64,000 nucleotides of DNA from assembly GCF_000702425.1 (NCBI RefSeq), contig NZ_JNIE01000005.1, positions 1 through 64,000 of the forward strand, given 5' to 3'. Origin of the DNA: Thermocrinis jamiesonii. GTDB taxonomy: Bacteria > Aquificota > Aquificia > Aquificales > Aquificaceae. Each line of letters opens with the position of its first letter. The stretch's first letter is position 1. A program made the translations under genes and the position numbers. The notes under the pieces were generated by a model. The model worked only from the letters and a program-made list of their open reading frames with translations, had not been told where the DNA came from and searched no databases. Shown piece by piece: positions 1-10,557 of the stretch.

Positions 1-966
1 CTTTGCAGTTCTTTCAATCTTTGAAAGCAAGCTCTTAAAGTTCCAATGATGTAGTCTTTTCCTTAGGTTTGCTTTTCCGTTTCCTCTAAAGCCTTTATTG
101 ACTTTCTTTAAGTTTTCTATAGCTATAGCCTTTCCTTTCTCTTTTGCTATTTCTACTATTCTGTGTGCCAAAAGCCACTCTTCGTAGTCTTTTCTGTTTT
201 TTGAATAGCTCATAAACTCATGCAGGCTAATACTTTGATAGCTCAAAAGATTTCCATCAGGGCTTACTTCTGATAAAGCTAAATGCAATGGGCTTGCGTT
301 TGTGTCTATGGCTATCACTCCATACTCTTTAGTTAGCCATACCTCTGGAGTTGGTATCTCAAAACTTACATTCCCATAAATCTCTCCATCCCTTAGCTTT
401 AGCTCTACTGTGTAAGGGAAGTATGCTTTACTTTTAGAGCTTTCCCAAAGCATAGCTAAAAAAGTATTCCACTTGTCTTTTTCATTGCTTGGTTCCCTTA
501 ACACCTTTGCGTAAATGAACTTTCTCTCACTTACCGTAATCCTTAAAAGAAGCTCTCCGTTTTCGTCCCTTTCAAACCTTAAAAGTCTGTTTCCTTTATC
601 TGCTTTTGAGCCTATGCTTAATAAAGTCCCTTGTCTTTGTTCTCTCCACTTTCTTTTTAACTGTTGTCTTTCTTTACTTTCCTTGTCTCTGTTTTTACAG
701 AGCTTTTCAAAAAGGGCTTTACCGCCAAACACCACTTTTTTGTCTGTTGGATATTGCTTTGCTTTGTAGATAGCAGAGCTTATGTATACGGTAGGCAGGT
801 CAGGAAACAGTTGTCTTAGCTTTTGGTATATTTGATTATGGGAGTTTTTGTTTGTTAGCAGTTTATATGCAGACCTTATGGCGGATGATTGTTTACGCAT
901 TAATTCTAAGAGCTTTTTTCTGTCGGAACTGTTCAACTAAAGTTTAAACTGCAAGCTTACATACAT
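1..966 (-). pseudogene. tnpB: TnpB-type RNA-guided nuclease gene (IS200/IS605), 3' end outside window, interrupted by TAG
   Basis: Reading leftward from an ATG at 966-964, the frame starts MYVSLQFKL, meets TAG at 939-937 (codon 10), then continues open to base 1 with LNSSDRKKLLELMRKQSS and a long TnpB-like body. Two RuvC motifs are visible: VIAIDTNASP (first Asp) and IAIENLKKVNKG (Glu). They are followed by the RLHHWNFKSLL stretch that precedes the zinc finger in this family. The zinc finger and last RuvC Asp lie beyond the left edge. A TATAAT box (981-976, minus strand) stands 9 nt before the 966 ATG, which argues that 966 is the original start. The reading frame after the TAG has no further stop, so decay is recent, or translation restarts at TTG 936 or ATG 900. 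The family encodes omega-RNA-guided DNA nucleases associated with IS200/IS605 transposons; no tnpA is visible here. Confidence 0.85.
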
Positions 967-975
967 CAGGTTCTT

Positions 976-981
976 ATTATA
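976..981 (-). promoter_or_regulatory. -10 box of the tnpB-type gene
   Basis: TATAAT on the minus strand, 9 nt upstream of the ATG at 966. No convincing -35 was found. The short distance fits the near-leaderless layout seen at other promoters in this window. Confidence 0.45.
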
Positions 982-1029
982 ACTACTCAGCGCTGCCTGA
1001 AGGATTTTTTCGAACAGCTTCACTACCGC

Positions 1030-1057
1030 TTTACATTTGGGAGATTGAGGGTATAAT
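1030..1057 (+). promoter_or_regulatory. Promoter of tRNA-Ser
   Basis: TTTACA (1030-1035) and TATAAT (1052-1057) are separated by 16 nt, and the tRNA begins 10 nt after the -10 box. This is the cleanest sigma-70-type promoter in the left part of the window. Confidence 0.75.
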
Positions 1058-1067
1058 TATTTTTGTA

Positions 1068-1157
1068 GGAGAGGTGGCCGAGAGGCCGAAGGCGGCTCCT
1101 TGCTAAGGAGTTGTAGGGTTAATAGCCCTACCGCGGGTTCGAATCCCGCCCTCTCCG
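1068..1157 (+). tRNA. tRNA-Ser (anticodon GCU)
   Basis: A class II tRNA with a long variable arm. The acceptor stem GGAGAGG pairs with CCTCTCC (1150-1156), with G73 after it. The anticodon loop reads CTTGCTAAG with GCU as anticodon (AGU/AGC codons), and the T arm is GCGGGTTCGAATCCCGC. The 3' CCA is not encoded. seryl-tRNA synthetase lies 1.7 kb downstream on the other strand. Confidence 0.97.
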
Positions 1158-1158
1158 T

Positions 1159-1446
1159 TTAATCAGTTTCCAATTCTATTTCGCAACCCTCCTTTTCTAT
1201 GATCAACTGACAGGTTAGCCTTCTGTTTTCCTCGTATTCTCCAATACGCCAAAGGGTTTCCTCTTCTACCTCCGATGGCTCTGCCAAACATTCTAAACCT
1301 TTTTTGACTGTGCATACGCACACGCCACACTGACCGTCAGTGCATCCAAATTCCACACCAGCTTTTTCTATCTCGTGATGCAGTTCTCCAAACCTAACTC
1401 CGGCTGGAATGTCAAACACTTTTTTGTTAATCTTTACCTTAGCCAT
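1159..1446 (-). CDS. 2Fe-2S ferredoxin (plant/adrenodoxin-type fold)
   Basis: A 95-residue electron carrier. Cys35, Cys40 and Cys43 in FGCTDGQCGVCVC plus Cys79 in RLTCQ match the CX4CX2CXnC ligand pattern of the beta-grasp 2Fe-2S family (PF00111). An extra Cys45 sits beside the ligands. I chose the start at MAKVKINKKV because the family's beta-grasp begins there; the open frame continues about 70 codons further upstream but that part overlaps the divergent nitroreductase. The stop lies one base past the tRNA-Ser on the opposite strand. The redox partner cannot be told from context, though a nitroreductase is divergently adjacent. Confidence 0.9.
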   Translation of the reverse strand: MAKVKINKKVFDIPAGVRFGELHHEIEKAGVEFGCTDGQCGVCVCTVKKGLECLAEPSEVEEETLWRIGEYEENRRLTCQLIIEKEGCEIELETD

Positions 1447-1528
1447 GCTATTTATTTTAAGGTCTTGTAAGAAAACCAAAATGAGTTTAATCACCGGTTG
1501 GTTATAATTGAAACTTGGAGGAGGTGCC

Positions 1529-2149
1529 ATGAAGGATTGTTTGAAGTTAATAACAGAGCGACGCTCCATAACCTTCTTTGACCCTAACAGAGAAGTGCCT
1601 TTAGAACTAATAAAAGAGATTTTAGAAGTTTCCGCCACCGCACCCTCTGGATACAATCTTCAACCTTGGCAGGTAGTTGTGGTTATAGATAAAGAAAAAA
1701 AGAAAAAGCTTAAAGAGATATGCTACAACCAACAAAAGGTAGAAGACGCAAGTGCCAATGTGGTCATAATAGCCAACACAAGGGCGGGTTTTGATAACGT
1801 GGATAGGGTTTTGGACAGTTGGATAGAGCTTGGATACATTCAGTCCTCTGCAAAAGAACAGCTAAAAGAGACCATACAGATGGGTTGGAGCGATCCCCAA
1901 AAGGCTAAGAAAAAAGCGGTAAGGGATTCCGCTCTTTTTGCTATGAACCTTATGATAACTGCGAGAGCGTATGGGCTGGAAACCCATCCTATGGAAGGAT
2001 ACGACGAGGTTAAACTAAGAGAATTTTTGGAACTCAAAGAACACCAAGAACCCGTTATGATAATAGCTATTGGCTACAAGGATCCAAACAAGACACTGCT
2101 ACCCCGTGCGTACAGGTTTAAGTTTGAAGAGTTTGGAAAAGTAATGTGA
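1529..2149 (+). CDS. Nitroreductase-family FMN flavoprotein
   Basis: 206 residues. The N-terminal KLITERRSITFFDP and the ATAPSGYNLQPWQVVVV segment are the FMN-phosphate and isoalloxazine binding regions typical of the NfsA/NfsB/NOX superfamily (PF00881). The C-terminal MIIAIGYKDPNKTLLPRAYR resembles the family's P-K-P-R end. Start ATG 1529 follows a strong GGAGGAGGTG ribosome site; the alternative TTG at 1508 lies upstream of that site and is rejected. Members reduce nitro compounds, quinones or flavins with NAD(P)H; substrate unknown. It is divergent from the ferredoxin gene, with about 80 bp between the starts. Confidence 0.88.
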   Translation: MKDCLKLITERRSITFFDPNREVPLELIKEILEVSATAPSGYNLQPWQVVVVIDKEKKKKLKEICYNQQKVEDASANVVIIANTRAGFDNVDRVLDSWIELGYIQSSAKEQLKETIQMGWSDPQKAKKKAVRDSALFAMNLMITARAYGLETHPMEGYDEVKLREFLELKEHQEPVMIIAIGYKDPNKTLLPRAYRFKFEEFGKVM

Positions 2150-2161
2150 GTTCGGAAAATG

Positions 2162-2236
2162 CCATTTGAGAAGTCAGGATGTCAGCTTTTAGCAGTTATT
2201 AGCGAAGCGGTATTTCTCTACTTCAGGACTTTCCTT
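2162..2236. repeat. Dispersed intergenic repeat, copy A
   Basis: This 75-bp stretch in the gap between two convergent genes matches 33318-33410 in two blocks. 2176-2203 matches 33326-33353 at 23 of 28 bases. 2207-2236 matches 33381-33410 at 28 of 30. All seven differences are transitions. Copy B carries about 24 extra bases between the blocks. No coding frame is obvious. The rest of the 2150-2301 gap shows nothing recognisable. Confidence 0.7.
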
Positions 2237-2301
2237 AAGAGCGATAAAGGAGCATTTGCTCAATTAGACTAATGAAATTTTACAAGTCATATATACCATC
2301 C

Positions 2302-4712
<2,411 letters not shown>

Positions 4713-5747
4713 TCAATCATCTTGAACTATAAAGCCGTATATGTTGTGGTTTCTTAATCTTTCAAGATAACTCTCTGCTTCCGTTCTGCTTTTAAAATCT
4801 CCATAAAGCACCTTGTATATTCCAAGCTGTTCTACAATCGTTAAGCCCTTGATGCCTATATTTTTTTCCAATTTTTCTTTCCATGCTTTAGCCCTATCCT
4901 CAGAGGAAAAAGCTCCCAATTGTATTCTTATAGCCTTTTCTTTTTGCTCTGGTGTTTGACTTTCCTTAGGCAAATCGTGCTTATTTAGTAGCCTTTCCTG
5001 CTCTTTTATTAAGATCTGACTAAGTAGGTCATAAGCTTGAGTTTTTAGATTTGCCTCCGCTTGTCTATCTTCCATTATTTTTCTTATGTAGAGCTTGGCA
5101 TTTTTGTAATCTTCCAAGTAAAACATCAACCGAGCCATATTGAGTTGTATTTGCGGACTATTCACACCGTTGCTGACAAGGTTCCTATAAACATCCAAGG
5201 CAGATTTGTAATCTCCCACTTCTTCGTAAGCATTGGCAAGTTCAAACTGAGCGTCTAAAAACATTGGATTGTAAATGGTCGCCTTCTTTAAGTTCTCAAA
5301 GTAAAGGGATTGGTTGCCCATAACCTTGTATATCTTCGCTAAATAATAAAAAGCTACGTGTTTGTTAGGAAACGCCTCGTCGTTGAGCGCTTCCTTAATT
5401 TCATTTAAAGCCTTTTCGTAGTCCTTTTTCCTAAAGTAAAGTATTCCTAAGTTTAGTTTCGCTTCTGTAAATTTTTTATCTACCTCCAAAGCTTTTCTAA
5501 ATGCGTTCTCCGCCTTATGGTATTCTAAAACCTCCATGTAAGCAATTCCTAAGGCATTCCATACCTTAGGCTCATTGGGTGCTATCTGAGAAGCCAAAAA
5601 GAAGTTGGTTATAGCCTCTGAGTAGTTTTTTACCAACAGAGAAGACATGCCCAGATCGTAGTAATATTGCCAATTTTTAGCATCCTTTTCTTGCCGAACG
5701 CTTGCACATGAAAAGATAAACAGCAATATGATTAATAAGAGCTTCAT
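4713..5747 (-). CDS. TPR lipoprotein with C-terminal SPOR domain
   Basis: 344 residues. The signal peptide ends in a lipobox (LLFIFSCAS, Cys14), so it is probably a lipid-anchored envelope protein. About six TPR-like repeats follow (for example KVWNALGIAYMEV and EAKLNLGILYFRK), then a linker and a SPOR domain (about 272-344: IRIQLGAFSSEDRAKAW through GFIVQDD). SPOR domains bind denuded septal peptidoglycan, so a role in division or wall turnover is likely but inferred. The start overlaps the upstream SPOR gene by 4 nt (ATGA), making a pair of SPOR proteins in one operon. Confidence 0.85.
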   Translation of the reverse strand: MKLLLIILLFIFSCASVRQEKDAKNWQYYYDLGMSSLLVKNYSEAITNFFLASQIAPNEPKVWNALGIAYMEVLEYHKAENAFRKALEVDKKFTEAKLNLGILYFRKKDYEKALNEIKEALNDEAFPNKHVAFYYLAKIYKVMGNQSLYFENLKKATIYNPMFLDAQFELANAYEEVGDYKSALDVYRNLVSNGVNSPQIQLNMARLMFYLEDYKNAKLYIRKIMEDRQAEANLKTQAYDLLSQILIKEQERLLNKHDLPKESQTPEQKEKAIRIQLGAFSSEDRAKAWKEKLEKNIGIKGLTIVEQLGIYKVLYGDFKSRTEAESYLERLRNHNIYGFIVQDD

Positions 5748-6274
5748 TTTTTAACTATTACATTTCCAAAAGCGGACCTTAGCTTGTTCATCTCTGCCCT
5801 AAGATTGTCTGTTCTTACCTTCACCCTCACCTTGTAAAACTTGTCTTCATTTATGATTTCACCTGAATAGCCCATCCTTTTAGCCTTTTCCAACACCTTC
5901 TCTGCGTTTTCTTTATGAATGAAGGCTCCTATCTGTATTACATACTCCCTTTTCTCTTTTTTTACCTGATCCTTTTGAACCGTTAAGTTATTCTTTGTCG
6001 CTTGCTCTGGTTTATTTTCAGCTTTCTTTTTCTCCTCTTTTATCTTTTCCGCTATTAAATCTTTCTCCTCTTTTTCTGGCTTTTGCTCTGCTGGTTGTTC
6101 TACCTTTTCAACTTTAGGCTGGCTTTCTTCCGGGGGTTTTGGTGTAGGCTTTACTACAATTGGTGGAGGTTCGGCGGGAGTTTTTTGTTTAAGCCACTGG
6201 TTCAAGCCTAAGTAAAAGAATATCAAAGCGATAAGTATTCCTACCAAAACTATTAATCTTTCTCTTCTATTCAT
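5744..6274 (-). CDS. Membrane-anchored SPOR-domain protein
   Basis: 176 residues with a short basic N-terminus (MNRRERL), one membrane span (about 8-27), and a Pro/Lys/Glu-rich low-complexity linker (about 33-105). A SPOR domain follows (about 108-174: YVIQIGAFIHKENAEKV to GNVIVKK). This FtsN-like layout puts the SPOR domain in the periplasm on septal peptidoglycan. It is not long enough to be claimed as FtsN itself. It begins 12 nt after the end of argS and overlaps the next SPOR gene by ATGA, so argS-spor-tpr/spor is probably one operon. Confidence 0.85.
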   Translation of the reverse strand: MNRRERLIVLVGILIALIFFYLGLNQWLKQKTPAEPPPIVVKPTPKPPEESQPKVEKVEQPAEQKPEKEEKDLIAEKIKEEKKKAENKPEQATKNNLTVQKDQVKKEKREYVIQIGAFIHKENAEKVLEKAKRMGYSGEIINEDKFYKVRVKVRTDNLRAEMNKLRSAFGNVIVKK

Positions 6275-6286
6275 TCTTCCCTCCTT

Positions 6287-7942
6287 TCACATGCGTTCCG
6301 GCGCACTTACTCCTATTAAATTTAAACCAACTTTTAAGGCAATCTCAACTCCTTTTAACAGCGCAAGCCTTCCCATCATAAGCGACCTGTCCTCCACAAT
6401 TACCCTGTGATGGTTGTAGTAATTGTGGAAAAGTTTGGATATTTCCAGTAAGTTGTATACGACTATGTGTGGTGTTAGGCTGAGGACCGCATCTTTTAAG
6501 GTATCCTTGAAAAATAAAACTTTTTTCATGAGTTCTAAACCTTGAGAGTCCTTCAAAGGGTTTAGCCATTCTTCCAGCTTTTCACTATCTGGGTCTATTC
6601 CAAACCTACTTCTAACCTCCCTGAATACACCTCTTGTGCGGGCGTAAGCGTATTGAACATAAAAGACAGGGTTTTCTGTGGTATTGCTCTTTACCAAGTC
6701 AATGTTAAAATCAAGGGGCGTATCTGAACGTTTTGTCAGAAAGATAAACCTGACCGCATCCACACCCACTTCATCCAACAACTCCTTAAGGGTTACAAAC
6801 TCTCCAGTCCTTTTGGACATACGAATTTCTTTGCCTTGTGAGAAAAGTCTAACCATTTGCACAAACTCTACTTTTAGCCAATCTTCTGGAATACCCAAAG
6901 CCTTAAGAGCTCCCTTTAACCTTGGAAGATAGCCCCAGTGATCTGCCCCCCAAAGGTTTATAACCTCTTCAAAGCCCCTTTTGTATTTGTAGTAGTGGTA
7001 TGCTATATCTCCAGCAAAATAAGTGGGTGTGCGATCGGACCTTATAAGGACCCTGTCTTTGTCATCTCCAAAAAGGGAGCTTTTGAACCAAAGGGCTCCA
7101 TCTTGCCAATAAATATAGCCCTTTTCCTCTAACTTCTGAATAATCTCTTCCAAAATACCGCTTTTGATAACTTCCCTTTCACTGATCCAAGAGTCAAAAG
7201 ACACACCCATAAAATTCAGAGTTTCTCTTATATCTTCAAGCATGCGCCTTATTCCGTATTCACTAAGAAGGTTTATTGCTTCCTTCTTGTCTTTTTTTAG
7301 TATTTCTTCACCATAAAAAGCCTTGGCATCTTTGGCAAGCTCCTTTATGTAATACCCTTTGTATCCTTCTTCCTCAAACTTTTTCCTTAGTTCTTCGTCC
7401 TCTACGCCAAACAGCTCGTACAGTCTATAAAGGATAGAAAGACCAAAAAGGTATGCTTGATTGCCAGCGTCGTTTATGTAATACTCTCTTTGAACGTCAA
7501 AGCCAAAGGCTTTTAGTAGTCTATACAGCACATCCCCTACCACCGCACCCCTGCCGTGTCCAAGGTGTAGCGGTCCAGTGGGATTGGCACTGACAAACTC
7601 TAACTGTAATTTTTTCCCTTTTCCTAAATTTTCAAAAAAGTAGGACTGTCCAGTTTTTAAAAGCTCTTTAAAACTTTCCTTTATATAACCCTCTGAGAAT
7701 CGGAAGTTTATAAAGCCTCTCAAAGGATAAGCTTCAAACTCATCACAGCGTAATTCCGGCGCAATTTCCTCTGCGATTAAATTGGGAGACTTTTTTAAAT
7801 GTTTAGCTAAGAGAAAACACACGTTTGTAGCAAGGTCTCCCAACTCACTGTCCTTTGGAATATCTACGGTGTAGTTTAAATCCTGTATGTTGTATTTTTT
7901 CAAAACCAGCTCTCGCAATCTTTGACTTACTAAATCTTTCAT
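6287..7942 (-). CDS. argS: Arginyl-tRNA synthetase
   Basis: 551 residues. Class I synthetase with the N-terminal ArgRS-specific Add-1 domain, the HIGH-type motif HLGH at about 126-129 within SANPTGPLHLGHGRGA, and an MSKR form of KMSKS near residue 376. The C-terminal DALR anticodon-binding domain ends in VSAPERM, as usual. I start at MKDLVSQRLR (7942); the frame is open 76 codons further but that stretch overlaps the divergent aspS. Minus-strand TATAAT at 7978-7973. Two tRNA-Arg genes lie at about 42.9 kb. Confidence 0.97.
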   Translation of the reverse strand: MKDLVSQRLRELVLKKYNIQDLNYTVDIPKDSELGDLATNVCFLLAKHLKKSPNLIAEEIAPELRCDEFEAYPLRGFINFRFSEGYIKESFKELLKTGQSYFFENLGKGKKLQLEFVSANPTGPLHLGHGRGAVVGDVLYRLLKAFGFDVQREYYINDAGNQAYLFGLSILYRLYELFGVEDEELRKKFEEEGYKGYYIKELAKDAKAFYGEEILKKDKKEAINLLSEYGIRRMLEDIRETLNFMGVSFDSWISEREVIKSGILEEIIQKLEEKGYIYWQDGALWFKSSLFGDDKDRVLIRSDRTPTYFAGDIAYHYYKYKRGFEEVINLWGADHWGYLPRLKGALKALGIPEDWLKVEFVQMVRLFSQGKEIRMSKRTGEFVTLKELLDEVGVDAVRFIFLTKRSDTPLDFNIDLVKSNTTENPVFYVQYAYARTRGVFREVRSRFGIDPDSEKLEEWLNPLKDSQGLELMKKVLFFKDTLKDAVLSLTPHIVVYNLLEISKLFHNYYNHHRVIVEDRSLMMGRLALLKGVEIALKVGLNLIGVSAPERM

Positions 7943-7972
7943 GAGTTGAAAGGTCTTACCGCCCTGAAAGAG

Positions 7973-7978
7973 ATTATA
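7973..7978 (-). promoter_or_regulatory. -10 box of argS
   Basis: TATAAT on the minus strand, about 30 nt before the argS ATG. No clear -35. Unlike other divergent pairs here, argS and aspS use separate -10 boxes. Confidence 0.5.
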
Positions 7979-7989
7979 ACACAAAGGTT

Positions 7990-7995
7990 TATAAT
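7990..7995 (+). promoter_or_regulatory. -10 box of aspS
   Basis: TATAAT ending 13 nt before the aspS ATG at 8009, giving a very short leader. No clear -35. Confidence 0.5.
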
Positions 7996-8008
7996 AGTTA
8001 TCTTCGAA

Positions 8009-9799
8009 ATGAAGAGGACTAAATACTGTGGGCTTGTGTCGGAAGAGGACTTGGACAAAGAAGTAGTGCTTTGCGGTTGGGTTCATAGGGTTAGAAACCA
8101 TGGAGGAGTGGTATTTTTGGACCTTAGGGACAGAGAGGGAATCGTGCAGGTGGTGGTGGAAGAGCTTCACTCTCCAGAAGCTTACGAGACTGCGGACAAG
8201 CTAAGCGCAGAAGACGTTATTTGCGTGAAAGGTAAAGTAAGAAGAAGACCACCAGGAACGGAAAACCCAAAGCTAAGGACAGGACAGTTGGAGGTCTTTG
8301 CTGAAAGGATAGAGCTTTTGAACACTTCCGAATTGCTTCCTTTCCCCGTAGAAGAAGAAACCGCAGTATCCGAAGAAATAAAACTGCGATACAGATACAT
8401 TGACCTTAGAAGGGAAACGATGAAGAGGAACATCCTTTTTAGGCACAAAGCCTATCAGATCATAAGGGATGTGTTTGTAAAGAATGGTTTTATTGAGGTG
8501 GAAACTCCTCTGCTTACCAAATCTACGCCCGAAGGTGCAAGGGACTTTTTGGTTCCTTCAAGACTACATCCGGGCAAGTTTTACGCCCTTCCCCAGTCCC
8601 CACAGCTCTTTAAACAAATTCTTATGATCGCTGGCTTGGACAGATACTTCCAGATCGCAAAGTGTTTGAGGGACGAAGATTTAAGGGCAGACAGACAACC
8701 AGAATTTACGCAGATAGACTTTGAAATGTCCTTTGTGGAAGAAGAGGATGTTATGGGTATAACGGAAGAACTTATAAGGACGTTGTTTAAGGAGCTTTTG
8801 GGAATAGAAGTAAAAACACCCTTTGATAGGGTTAGCTATTTTGAGTGTATGGAAAGATACGGGACAGATAAGCCAGACAGAAGGTTTGGGCTTGAATTGG
8901 TAAATGTGGAGGATGTGTTTAAAAACACCGACTTTAAGGTCTTTAAAGAAGCCATAGAAAGCGGTGGAACGGTAAAGGCTATAAACTTCAATGCTGGAGA
9001 GCTGTCAAGGAGTCAGATAGAAGAGCTTACTCGTCTTGTCCAATCTTGGGGTGCTAAGGGTTTAGCTTGGATAAGGGTGGAAGAGGGTAAGCTAACATCC
9101 CCCATAGTGAAGTTTCTTAGAGAAGAAGAAATAAAGGCTTTGCTTGAAAGAACAAAGGCGAAACCGGGGAATACCATCTTCTTTTCTGCGGGCAAAAAGG
9201 AACTTGTCTATAAAGTTTTGAGTAATCTAAGGCTCCATCTTGCCAAAAGTTTTAACCTTGCAAAAGATGGCTTTGACTTTTTGTGGGTTGTGGATTTTCC
9301 ACTTTTGGAGTGGGACGATGAGGAAGGGAGGTTCGTATCCTTGCACCATCCTTTCACCTCTCCAAGGGAGGAAGACATACCAAAGCTAATTCAAGCCTTA
9401 CAAACACAAGACATAGAGGAGAAGAAAAGGTTGGTGCATTCTGTAAGAGCAAGGGCTTACGATTTGGTCATAAACGGTTATGAGGTAGGCGGAGGTTCCA
9501 TACGTATTCACAGAAGGGACCTACAGGAAAAGATCTTTAAACTTTTGGATCTATCTGAGGTAGAAGTAGAAGAAAAATTTGGCTTTTTACTTAAGGCTTT
9601 AAGTTATGGAGCTCCACCTCACGGAGGCTTGGCCATAGGTTTGGATAGGCTTTTGGCAATTATGCTGGGCTTGGATTCCATAAGGGACGTTATAGCTTTT
9701 CCCAAAACTCAAAAGGGTACATGCCCATTAACAGGAGCGCCAGACTACGTTTCTCCAAAACAACTTAAAGATGTGCATATAAAAACCTTGGAATTATGA
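8009..9799 (+). CDS. aspS: Aspartyl-tRNA synthetase (bacterial type)
   Basis: 596 residues, the length of bacterial AspRS with its GAD insertion. It has an N-terminal OB fold (VVLCGWVHRVRNHGG), motif 2 region CLRDEDLRADRQPEF, the central GAD domain (about 285-410), and motif 3 with GLAIGLDRLLAIMLG. The start at MKRTKYCGLV fits the family and sits just after a -10 box; a frame extension 21 codons upstream overlaps argS and is not used. In Aquificales, AspRS commonly also charges tRNA-Asn for GatCAB to amidate. I cannot show that here, as no gat gene is in the window. mazG overlaps its stop by 4 nt. Confidence 0.97.
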   Translation: MKRTKYCGLVSEEDLDKEVVLCGWVHRVRNHGGVVFLDLRDREGIVQVVVEELHSPEAYETADKLSAEDVICVKGKVRRRPPGTENPKLRTGQLEVFAERIELLNTSELLPFPVEEETAVSEEIKLRYRYIDLRRETMKRNILFRHKAYQIIRDVFVKNGFIEVETPLLTKSTPEGARDFLVPSRLHPGKFYALPQSPQLFKQILMIAGLDRYFQIAKCLRDEDLRADRQPEFTQIDFEMSFVEEEDVMGITEELIRTLFKELLGIEVKTPFDRVSYFECMERYGTDKPDRRFGLELVNVEDVFKNTDFKVFKEAIESGGTVKAINFNAGELSRSQIEELTRLVQSWGAKGLAWIRVEEGKLTSPIVKFLREEEIKALLERTKAKPGNTIFFSAGKKELVYKVLSNLRLHLAKSFNLAKDGFDFLWVVDFPLLEWDDEEGRFVSLHHPFTSPREEDIPKLIQALQTQDIEEKKRLVHSVRARAYDLVINGYEVGGGSIRIHRRDLQEKIFKLLDLSEVEVEEKFGFLLKALSYGAPPHGGLAIGLDRLLAIMLGLDSIRDVIAFPKTQKGTCPLTGAPDYVSPKQLKDVHIKTLEL

Positions 9800-10557
9800 C
9801 GCCTTTTGAAGAGCTTTTAAAAATAATGCAAACCTTAAGGGAAAAATGCCCATGGGATAGCAAGCAAACCCACGAAAGCCTTAAAAAGTATATGATAGAA
9901 GAAGCTTATGAGCTTTTGGACGCCATAGACAGTAAAGATGACCATAGGCTAAAGGAAGAATTGGGAGACGTGCTCCTTCAAGTTGTTTTTCATTCCCAAA
10001 TAGCAAAGGAAAGAGGTGCCTTTGATGTGTGGGATGTAATAGAAACTTTGAATGAAAAGCTGATAAAGAGGCATCCTCACGTCTTTGGCAATGAATCTGC
10101 CCAAGAGGTTTTGAGTAAGTGGGAAGAGAATAAAGTAAAGGAAAGGGAGAGTGTCTTAGATGGAGTTCCAAAGAGCCTTCCTGCATTGATGAGGTCCCAA
10201 AAGCTTCAGGACAGGGCAAGCTTAGTGGGCTTTGACTTTGAAAGCATAGAGCAAGTTTTTGAAAAGATTGAAGAAGAGTTTCGGGAACTAAAGGACGCTA
10301 TAAAGGAAGGCAGTAAGAAGGCTATAAAGCACGAATTGGGAGATGTGCTTACCGCTGTTGTGGAGTTGGCAAGGTTTTTAAAAGTAGATGCGGAAGAGTG
10401 CTTACAAGAGGCAAACAACAGGTTTGAAAGGCGGTTTAGATACTTAGAAAAAAGAGCAAAGGAACTTGGAAAGGATCTTAAAAGTATGACTCTGCAGGAG
10501 ATGGACCTTCTTTGGATGGAATCAAAGCGTTTTGACTACGATAATCCACAAGAGTGA
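9796..10557 (+). CDS. mazG: Nucleoside triphosphate pyrophosphohydrolase MazG
   Basis: 253 residues with the two tandem MazG domains of the long bacterial form. The first has EEAYELLDAID and ELGDVLLQVVFHS; the second has EEFRELKDAI and HELGDVLTAVVELA, both with the EExxE..ExxD metal-binding pattern. It hydrolyses NTPs to NMP and PPi, cleaning aberrant nucleotides and affecting (p)ppGpp pools. Overlaps aspS by ATGA, so it is cotranscribed. Its last 80 bp overlap the 3' end of the convergent queH gene. Confidence 0.95.
   Translation: MTPFEELLKIMQTLREKCPWDSKQTHESLKKYMIEEAYELLDAIDSKDDHRLKEELGDVLLQVVFHSQIAKERGAFDVWDVIETLNEKLIKRHPHVFGNESAQEVLSKWEENKVKERESVLDGVPKSLPALMRSQKLQDRASLVGFDFESIEQVFEKIEEEFRELKDAIKEGSKKAIKHELGDVLTAVVELARFLKVDAEECLQEANNRFERRFRYLEKRAKELGKDLKSMTLQEMDLLWMESKRFDYDNPQE

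Noticed and set aside
7946-8008. Longer N-terminus for aspS
   Set aside because: It overlaps the aspS promoter box and the divergent argS promoter, and adds residues absent from the family.
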